The notes beneath the pieces are model-generated. The model was not told the DNA's origin. It saw only the letters and a list, made by a program, of their open reading frames with translations, and made no database searches. A DNA stretch of 64,000 bases. Origin: Onthophagus taurus (lineage: Eukaryota > Arthropoda > Insecta > Coleoptera > Scarabaeidae). Below, in pieces: positions 56,380 to 64,000 of the stretch (position 1 is its first letter; the number at the start of each line of letters is the position of its first letter). Location of the stretch: positions 4,340,001-4,404,000 of the forward strand of contig NC_091967.1 in assembly GCF_036711975.1 (NCBI RefSeq), read 5' to 3'. The translations under genes and the position numbers were made by a program.

Positions 56380-58640
56380 CCTTTTTTCGATAATTCTCAA
56401 GTTGACGAGATAAAAACAATATTAAAGCAATCCATTAAAGAGTGTTTCGGCAACGTGAAATGAAATTCAAAACATGTTATTAGAAAAACTTGCGCTCCGC
56501 TTTGAGAATGCGCTTAATAAACAGACAGATAGTTGATTTGGAGAAAGAGAATTTAAAGCTTCATAATGAAATTTTTGGGATAAAGGAAAAGTTGGATGAA
56601 GATCCTGACGCAATTGTAATGTAAAAAACTCGATGTGAAGCTACTCTTGGATGCAGTTGAATGCGCTCATCGGTTGAGGCGGAAAGATACGACGGCTGAG
56701 AGGACAATGATAGTAAAATTCGCTAGAGTAGACCACAAATATCAAATTCTGAACATGAAGAAGAAGCTTAAAGGATCAAAATTGGTAATAACTGAGGATC
56801 TCACTGGAATGCGAGAGAAGTGTATGGAAAAACAAATGTTTGGACTGTCAAAGAGTCCTTTTATTGCCGAATGGGAAATAGGAAATTTAGGATAAATGAT
56901 GTCTCCGATCTTCTTAAAGGTGACCCACCTGTACCTCTTCGAGCTGAGCCTCCCTTGGTCGAAGGCAGCGGATCATTTGAATGCCGGAATAGTTGATGAA
57001 AGGTTTCTTTCCTTCTTCTTATTATTATTTTTTTTTTCTTTTTTTGTTTATTGTTAGTTTTTATTTTTATGGTAAATAATATTATACATTATACTTATAG
57101 CAGGATATATTTTGTTAATTGGATTAGATTAATTAAGCATTAAATAGTTGTTTGGTTAACTTATTAGACGGGATAATCTGTATTGTTACCGTCAACTAAT
57201 CATACGTTGGTTGAACTGAGAGAGTGTACTAAGAATAATTCTGCTTGTATTGTTGTGATTTGTACTCTTGTTTGAGTTTCTTGTCTGTCTTGCTCTTCCA
57301 CTTGTCGCTTATCTGATATAAAATGAAAATTGCTCATTTAAATGTAATTATGTGTATTTATGATATCTTTGCTATCTCCGAGACATGGATAAGTTCGAAT
57401 GCTGACCATTCAGTGTATGCTATTGAAAATTACCGTCATATTTTTGTGGGTTGGGTTGGGTTGGATATAATTAGGTATAATTTACAGACCGGATGTCAAT
57501 TTGCCTAATTTTTTAAATAATTTCGAGGAGGTTTTGTCGATGCTTTTCCCTGTATCGAATAAATTGATTTGTTTGGGGGACTTTAATATTAATGCCTGTA
57601 AGATAAATGACATATATCACAACCGCTTTCTGCCAATCATTCAACCTTTTTGTCTCAATCAAGTGATTGACTCTCCAACACGTATAACATTAAATACTGC
57701 AACACTGATTGATTACATAATTCTTAATGATGACATTAAGATTGTGGATAGACAGGTCGCTCCTGTTAGAAATGAGTTACCGCGTGTTGTACGTTATAGA
57801 GATTTCAAACATTTTTGCTATGAAGATTTCTTACATGATCTGGAAATAGTACCGTGGCAAGATATGCTAAGATATAATGATATAAATGATAAGGTTTAAT
57901 TCTTTAATTCGTTGATAATGACTCTTTTTGATACACATGCACCTGTTAAAGTTACCACCATTAGATATGATAAATTATTTTGAGATTCATACTTTATATC
58001 CGACTCGGACGTCTTTGTTTTGCTGGAGTCGATTAAAAGTAATGCTGTACGTCATGATGGTATTAGTATCAAAATGCTAATTTTCTGTTGCCCAACAATA
58101 TTACCATATATATGTCATATAATTAATTATTGTTTGGAAACCTCGATATTCCCTGATGCATGGAAGGTAGCTCTTGTTACTCCAGTGCCTAAACTAGCTA
58201 ACTCTTTACATCTCAAGGATCCTAGGCCTATCAGTATTTTATCTTCCTTATCCAAAATCTTCGACAAATTTATTACAGGACAGCTGTTTGAGCACCTTGA
58301 AAATTTTAATGTTTTACCGACATTATGTTGGACGTGACTGATGATCTTTTTCGGTGTATGTCATTGATAATGGTGATGTGTCGTTTAAGGGACTAAGTAT
58401 GGGTGGTTTTAAGAATGCATTAAAGTTTTTTTGTTATGACGAACAGATTCGGTGAGTTTTGCTTGGGAGCTTGATTGGGAGTATGAATCGGACGGGATGA
58501 GGCATCATGTAACTTTTTTTGTTGTTTTTTTTAGTTATCTTATTGCTCTCTTTCTTTTTGGCTTTGTTTTCCTTTTCTTTGTATTTGCCATATGATACTT
58601 TATATTTAATTTGGTTTTTTTTTGTTATGAATTTAAAAAG
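56380..58640 (+). pseudogene. CR1/Jockey-like LINE, decayed, with ORF1, endonuclease and RT pieces
   Basis: ORF1 end at 56630-56894: DAVECAHRLRRKDTTAERTM, VKFARVDHKYQ, LVITEDLTGMREKCMEK. Endonuclease pieces at 57323-57465 (LKIAHLNV, AISETWISS) and 57500-57898 (LICLGDFNINACK, TLIDYIILNDD). RT start at 58020-58336 (DGISIKMLI, FPDAWKVALVTPVPK, PRPISILSSLSKIFDK). Stops, frameshifts and a large deletion of the polymerase core follow, then a T-rich 3' UTR to about 58640. Inactive. Confidence 0.85.
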
Positions 58641-58689
58641 TTTTTTTCATTGATGTTTTTTTGTTGGGCCTATGAAAAACAAGTACTGA

Positions 58690-59060
58690 GATCTTCTCAA
58701 TACATTGACTCGATCCAAGTTGATGACAGTAAACTGTTCTTTTTTTGTTTTTTTCTTCTCTTATTTACTTTGCTTTATTTCTATTTCTGTAAATGTCATC
58801 AATAATTAAATAAATAAATAAAAATTCTGGGAGCGTTATTACCAGTTAGTTAACTGTACAGAAAGAATAACAATTTATTATTTTCTGCCAGTCATCTGGT
58901 TTTCATTTCCAACATTCAAGTTCTCTTCACCATCTCCAATTTACCTTCTAGTATTTTCTGCCAGTCATCTGGTATTCTTTGCCTGCAATCCAGTTGGTCT
59001 ATTATCTCGAATTAACTAGAATTTACTATCTTTCAACCATCCATATCCACAATAATGTCC
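58690..59060. repeat. Inverted repeat partner B
   Basis: Reverse complement of 52776-53165, about 90 percent alike by eye, including AATAAATAAATAAAAATTCT. The two copies face each other across 5.5 kb. Confidence 0.8.
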
Positions 59061-59064
59061 GCAA

Positions 59065-61103
59065 AAATGTCAAATCATCTGATTGTCATCTGATATTTTC
59101 TGCCTTTCATTTCGTTGTGTCGAACCGTTGAGTGTCTGTATTGAGAAGAGACAATTCAGTTAACACAAGCATATGCATAACACAAGACAAGTAAAGCAGA
59201 TATGGCACAGGACAGTATTGGATGTTATCGTCATGAGATAGAAAACTATGCAGGAAACTTGAAATCTTTTCCAGATTTCAAGCACATGATGTTTATGGAA
59301 GCTAAGTCGTTTACACCATTATAGTAAATAAAACACGACATAGTTATAAAGTGTATAAGAATTTGCTCCTGATGTGAATAGGAAGAATTTGTGCTAGTTG
59401 TGGAACTTCTCCAGCTACTTTGAGAATAGTTATTGATCGAGGACTTGTTTTGTCTTACTTTTTTTCTTTCCAAGATCAATATTTAACCCCTTTCGTTAAC
59501 ACTCTTCTAATCAGATTATGCATTCATTTCATGGATTGCTTAAAATTCATTCTAATTTGAAATTGTTAGCTATCTAATGAAAGAGATTATTTAATTAAAT
59601 CAGTATTAACTACACTTGGTTTAGAAATAAAGCGAAGATTGAAACTTATGTCTTTTTAATTTTATGTGTTGCGTACAAATTAAAATGTTGCCCGGCGGAA
59701 AATGCTTGTAAATTTTTTTCCTACGAACAAATATATCGTGGTTTTGCTATAATCAAATTTAAATTACTATATACGGTTACCACGCTGGGTAAATATTTCA
59801 TAATTATCCCTGCATTTACGCTTGATTCTGGCGGCAGTTCCCAGGGCAATTTCGCGGGAACGCCTGGGGCGTAATGAATTTTTGATATATATACTCTAAG
59901 AGAACAGAGAAAAGAGAGATATTTTTAGAGACAGAACCGTTATGTGTACGCGAGCAATAATACTACATTATTTACGGTAAATTAAGTTGAACTCGGTCTG
60001 CGGAACCGAGGATTTTTTTCTTTTATATAGTCAGTTTGACATGAACAGAATGTGTCAGGGATACGGCCTCCCAACCGCTTTTCCAGCGGATATTTTTTCA
60101 TTGTTGTTCCTGATCACTTCTGTACCATTAGGCAGAGAATGCTTCGGGTGAAGGGCGTGTTGCGTGGAAGCACGAATTCCGAACGTGCCCGGTTTTGTTT
60201 GCACTTTTCTTACAGCTTTTAATATAACAAACTGAAGACTCGTTTCTATGCAGAGCACGTCTTTATGGAAGTATAGATTTTTATGCTAAGAAACGTCTGA
60301 ATATTTCATTTTCCCACAAAATTAGAATCCAATCATTCATCATAATATGTAATAATAGTTTGTACGATTCTAAAGTTGAAAAGCTAAATAAAGAAGCACC
60401 GTCGAAGAATGTAACTATCACTTTGACCATCTCGTTATTAAATCGTTCTACGTACTCGTGCCGTTTTAAAAATCGATGGAATTTAATAACGGCTATATAC
60501 CATATATACAACATACGGCTGGGTATCAAGTTAGATTAAAGTCAGAGTTATAAAATTTTCGCTACGCTGCACTGCAAAAGTGAACGATGTTCTCTTGTGT
60601 TATTCTCTTTTCACTGTCCACCGACCTTGGTGTAATACTAAAATTAAAGAACCCTGCTTCCTTCCTGTTTCACTTCCATCCTTACTCGCGTTTTGTTCTC
60701 TCTTTTTTATATTTATTAATATCTTTATTAGGTCGACAGATAAACTTAATTGAAAGAACTAAACAATCTTTTTCAGCTTTATTAAAAGTAAACAAAGAAC
60801 CAAGGTTCGGTATGATTCAATATAACCCATCAGTGTCTTTGTTATGAAATATCGCACAAAAATCTTCGAAAATTGTTTCTAAAACAAAAATTGATGCTGA
60901 CGATAAGTTATCCTTGAAGCGTGGTGGGTTCCGGTTTCGTTTTAATTTAACGGCTATTGATCCGAAGAGGAGAAGCGCTTCTGGCTGAAATACTAAATGT
61001 TTTCGGGCGGCAAGTTTCCAGATGTCGCCTTGTTGACATTAATTGCCATTTTATAAATTTCTTTAATTATTTTTATTCTTTACAATTTGGAACATCTATA
61101 AAA
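59065..61103. other. Intergenic or intronic DNA
   Basis: No gene recognised. Modest GC- and CpG-richer segments at 59780-60250 were read in six frames without finding a domain. A 67-codon minus frame at 60258-60055 is not convincing. Confidence 0.4.
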
Positions 61104-61105
61104 TA

Positions 61106-61490
61106 CAGGGTGTCCCAATTTCGATGTCCGCATAGGCTATCTCCGAAACTAAAAGAGATAGCAAAAAAGTAGCTTACATGTCATGATCTCGTTTTTCGAG
61201 AAAATGCTAATGCCGAAAACTCCGAACAGCTATCGTCTTTTGTTTTCGCCATATCGGCAAAAACTGAAAATTTTGCAAAAACGACAATCGCGAATATCTC
61301 ACTTATTATCAAAGATGGAGTATTATAAATAAAACATTATATGGGCAACTTTTTACGAAGAATTCAGTGGCGTAGGTAGAATTTTTTTCCCATCTCTTAT
61401 TTTCGAGATTTTAGACGTAACTTTATTTTTTTTAATGGAAACCATAGTTGGCAATGGCCTAAAATAATTTGTTATTTTCTTCTGATAACA
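61106..61490. mobile_element. Solo mariner-type terminal arm
   Basis: Begins CAGGGTGTCCCAATTTCGAT after TA (61104-61105). Its next 150 bp (GGCTATCTC..GAAACTAAAAGAGATAGC) resemble the arm at 45877. No matching opposite end is seen before the next element. Confidence 0.55.
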
Positions 61491-61496
61491 AATATA

Positions 61497-62525
61497 CAGT
61501 GTGTCCCCGGATAGGTGAAACGACTCTTATAAAAGGTAAAATTTTTTCGATATTAATTGTCATCTTTTGGGGTTTAGCCCTGCTTGATTAACGACTAATT
61601 TTGAACATATTATCAAGTTTTAAAAAACAAGTGAGTCTTGACAGTGAAAGAAAAACTCTTTTTGTGGCAGGTAAAGTACCTTTTCTGTCTACAGTACGTG
61701 AAATTGTTACTAAGAAGTTTTGTTCAGAATGAAAAACTATGGGCATATGCAAATTTTCGGATTGATCGGCCTACTTTGAAAAATCCATATCAAACAATTT
61801 TATTTCTAACAAAGACTGCCATGGAAAAACAAAATTGCTTTCCTGTCACTGTTAATCTCTCAAACTGTAATTTAGTAAACTTAAAGTGTTTTTTAAACAG
61901 AATGTTAACATTAGAGGAAAAAGTTTACGTGATTCAGTGTTATGGAACCGGGAAAAAACCGATTATTGCTTTATTTTGTGAAAAATTTCCAAATACTGGA
62001 ATTAAAAGAAGTACTTGTTGGCGTTTAATCAAAAGATTTCTTACAGCAGGAAGTATTCACTCTAAGAAAAAAAAATTATGATGAAACTGATTAACTATGA
62101 TTAACTGTTTTCCTTTGTGGGCGAACACACACTTAATTTCTTGTGAACATTTTCAGAACGCTTTGTTTATTTCTCCCGAATACCTGAATCTCAAAACAAA
62201 AAGTCGTAATAAAGTACTATTAACGAAAATAATAAATAATGGGTTTTATCAAAGTAGGCTGATGAAAATTTGCATATGGCCATAACTTTTCATTCTGAAT
62301 AAATTTTTTTAGTAACATTTTACCATACTGTAAACAGAAAAGGTACTTTACCTGACACACAAAAAGTTTTAGCTTCAGTATCAACACTCACTTGTTTTTT
62401 AAAATTTGTAAATATGTTCAAAATTAGTCTTTAATCAAGCAGGCCTGAACCCCAAAAGATGACAGCTAATATCGAAAAAAATTTACATTTTATAAGAGTC
62501 GTTTCACCTATCCGGGGACACACTG
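61497..62525 (+). mobile_element. Internally deleted mariner-like element with about 300-bp arms
   Basis: CAGTGTGTCCCCGGATAGGT at 61497 and the complement ending 62525 are flanked by TA (61495-61496 and 62526-62527). Inverted arms of about 300-330 bp contain CATCTTTTGGGGTT and AAAACAAGTGAGT. Between them only the start of a transposase gene remains. Confidence 0.85.
61902..62081 (+). CDS. Transposase DNA-binding domain only (helix-turn-helix)
   Basis: From the in-frame ATG at 61902 a 59-codon frame reads MLTLEEKVYVIQCYGTGKK, then PNTGIKRSTCWRLIKRFL, then GSIHSKKKKL. This is the N-terminal helix-turn-helix of a Tc1/mariner-superfamily transposase, closed by a stop at 62081. The open frame extends upstream to 61638 through arm sequence but without family similarity. 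No catalytic domain exists. If expressed, the peptide could bind transposon ends without cutting. It may equally be a passive remnant of internal deletion. Confidence 0.65.
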   Translation: MLTLEEKVYVIQCYGTGKKPIIALFCEKFPNTGIKRSTCWRLIKRFLTAGSIHSKKKKL

Positions 62526-62785
62526 TATATAGTGTGTAGGGTATATTTGTTATAGTTCTTGAATAATTAATAAAAATTCATTTTGTTCTATCTAAAATTA
62601 ATGTATGTATTTAAAAGTTACTGTTGCTATGGTGATAACAATACATACTATGATGGAACATAATGTATCAAATAATTGCCAAAGCTTGTATTTAAAAATT
62701 CGATAACAACTCTGGCATTATGTGCTGGTACGATGCACCAGCATGTTAAGTGTCAAAGTATAACAAAACTGAATAAAACTTTGCA

Positions 62786-63790
62786 ATGAATTTCGAAAAT
62801 TATGAAAAATGTAACATGATGGAATGCTATATGTTATCAGATAAGAATGCGACATTATTCGCGGAATTATATTTCACAAGGTATCCGGAAAGAAGACAAC
62901 CGCACGTAACAACCTTCAGCTGGTTAGCAGAAAATTTAATAGATATTTGGTCCTTCCCCAAACCACATACAAAAACATACCAAAATGATCTGCAAGAGAA
63001 ATTGCAACAAGACGTCTGACCCAAAAGCCGCTGCTCCCGAATATGAAAGAAAAATAAGTATAAACCATACAAAGCGGGACTAACTCATTATTTACGTGCC
63101 GAAGATGTCAATCGAAGATTAGAATTTTGTAGATGATATTTAAAAAAATTAAATAATCTGCTGTTTGTTCAAAATGTTATCTGGACCGATGAAGTCTCTG
63201 AGTGTTCAAAGAAGATTGGGGTTCAATGTATGGTGTGCCCTTTTAGATAATAGAATTTTGGCATATAGTATCTACCATAAAAACTTAAACTCAGGGAAAT
63301 ACCTCAATATATTAAGGCAGCACATTGAGCCTTTGGTCGACAATTTGCCACTAAATATGTCTCAAATGATATATTTTCAATATGATGGAGCACCAGCACA
63401 TAATACCAGAGTTATTAGTGAATTTTTAAATACTACTACAAACTCAAGGACAATAGAATCTAACAGGACTGCTACATCCATTGTTGTGACAGCCTACCCG
63501 CAAACTAAGTCACACCATTTTCCACGCCCAGTTGTTGTTATGGTCTATGCGTTTGCTGTGAGAGGTTATATCCTAGACGTATTCATATTAGTTTTGAAGT
63601 TTTATGTTTTTAGACGTATTAATGTCTATCATATAACCTCTAAAAACATAGACAGTTATCTACCAGGCGTGGCAAATAGTGTGACGTAGAGTGCGGGCAA
63701 CCAACCCGTAGTCGACTACAAAAATACAATGGATGTAGCAGTCCTGTTAGATTCTACTGTCCTTGCTACAAACTTTGCCAATAATTGGAA
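62786..63790 (+). pseudogene. Tc1/mariner transposase, broken, interrupted by a MITE
   Basis: The start at 62786 reads MNFENYEKCNMMECYML, then LFAELYFTRYPERRQPH, the N-terminus typical of this insect subfamily. After frame breaks come FVQNVIWTDEVS (first catalytic Asp, about 63170), RRLGFNVWCALLDNRI and YFQYDGAPAHNTRVISEFLN (second Asp). The coding sequence is then cut at 63444 by a 321-bp MITE. After the MITE a short piece (FANNWKQCF) aligns with the usual YGNNWIGR position before the sequence ends. The third acidic region is lost. Inactive. Confidence 0.88.
63445..63765. mobile_element. 321-bp MITE with 9-bp TSD inside the transposase gene
   Basis: Inverted ends CAAGGACAATAGAATCTAAC / reversed CAAGGACAGTAGAATCTAAC. 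An exact 9-bp duplication CTACAAACT lies at 63436-63444 and 63766-63774. Arms of about 95 bp include TCACACCATTTTCCACGCC. A second small inverted repeat (AGGTTATAT...) occupies the middle. The 9-bp duplication suggests a Mutator- or foldback-type origin. Confidence 0.85.
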
Positions 63791-64000
63791 ACAATGCTTT
63801 CCCTCATAGTATGGTTATCACCATAACAACATTAAGTTTTAAATACATACAATAGTTTTAGAAAGAACAAAAAAAATTGATACATTATATTCCATCATAG
63901 TATGTATGGTTATCACTAGGGCACGAAACTTTTGTAACAAAACGATACGATTTCCCCCCTCCACTTGTTCTCATTGGCTAGTTTTCTGGGTTTGTTTTCT

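Larger units (their letters stand above)
62600..63915 (+). mobile_element. Mariner-like element, third copy, with nested MITE
   Basis: GTGATAACAATACATACTAT near 62632 and the wider arm (TGTATGTATTTAAAAGTTAC from 62603) are matched in reverse at 63815-63915, where part of the arm appears twice. Exact ends could not be fixed. A transposase remnant lies between on the plus strand. Confidence 0.7.

Overview
The window looks like AT-rich nuclear DNA of an insect, most likely a beetle. The genes are eukaryotic, with short GT-AG introns of about 50-120 bp. The sigma-class glutathione transferase and the M1 aminopeptidase are of insect type, and the intergenic DNA is full of Tc1/mariner, hAT, foldback, Copia and LINE remnants. 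No bacterial or viral gene organisation is seen.

Layout. 1-1150 is a hairpin-bearing satellite. 1582-3277 (-) holds four exons of an M1 aminopeptidase whose C-terminal half is not visible. 3560-6304 is a hAT-type element, defined by an 8-bp target duplication, that is filled by a minisatellite. 6876-7606 (-) is a complete three-exon sigma GST. 7884-13383 is a nest of transposons: a TTAA-flanked transposon with a DDE transposase, and a Copia unit that carries the same LTR terminus at both ends in inverted orientation. 14801-23203 is a run of mariner-like elements, a hAT-like MITE and a LINE.

23901-34424 is the gene-rich island. In order it holds a small secreted low-complexity protein (+), uroporphyrinogen-III synthase (+), a 1169-residue unrecognised intronless protein (-), a 62-residue serine palmitoyltransferase small-subunit homologue (- ; two exons, found from splice signals), the scavenger decapping enzyme DcpS (+ ; four exons) and a UBE3D-like protein (+) whose start overlaps the end of DcpS by 17 nt. 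These are housekeeping functions (heme, sphingolipid, mRNA cap turnover, ubiquitin) with no shared pathway. What they share is tight spacing and divergent or overlapping arrangement.

From 34.4 kb to the end there is mainly repeat DNA. It includes a hAT element with a LINE fragment inside (35470-36723), a 1.05-kb near-perfect palindrome (37998-39048), and mariner-like elements that abut and share single TA dinucleotides (42466-45877). A 2.85-kb foldback element with 9-bp target duplications (48486-51340) carries a fragment of a USP-type deubiquitinase. Decayed LINEs lie at 52.7-58.6 kb, and two more mariner derivatives at 61497-63915. One isolated 270-bp, CpG-rich candidate exon (46490-46759, -) suggests that an unidentified gene with very large introns may cross this half of the window.

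All family assignments come from reading translated motifs by eye. No database search was run. Exon boundaries were set by consensus splice sites plus frame continuity.
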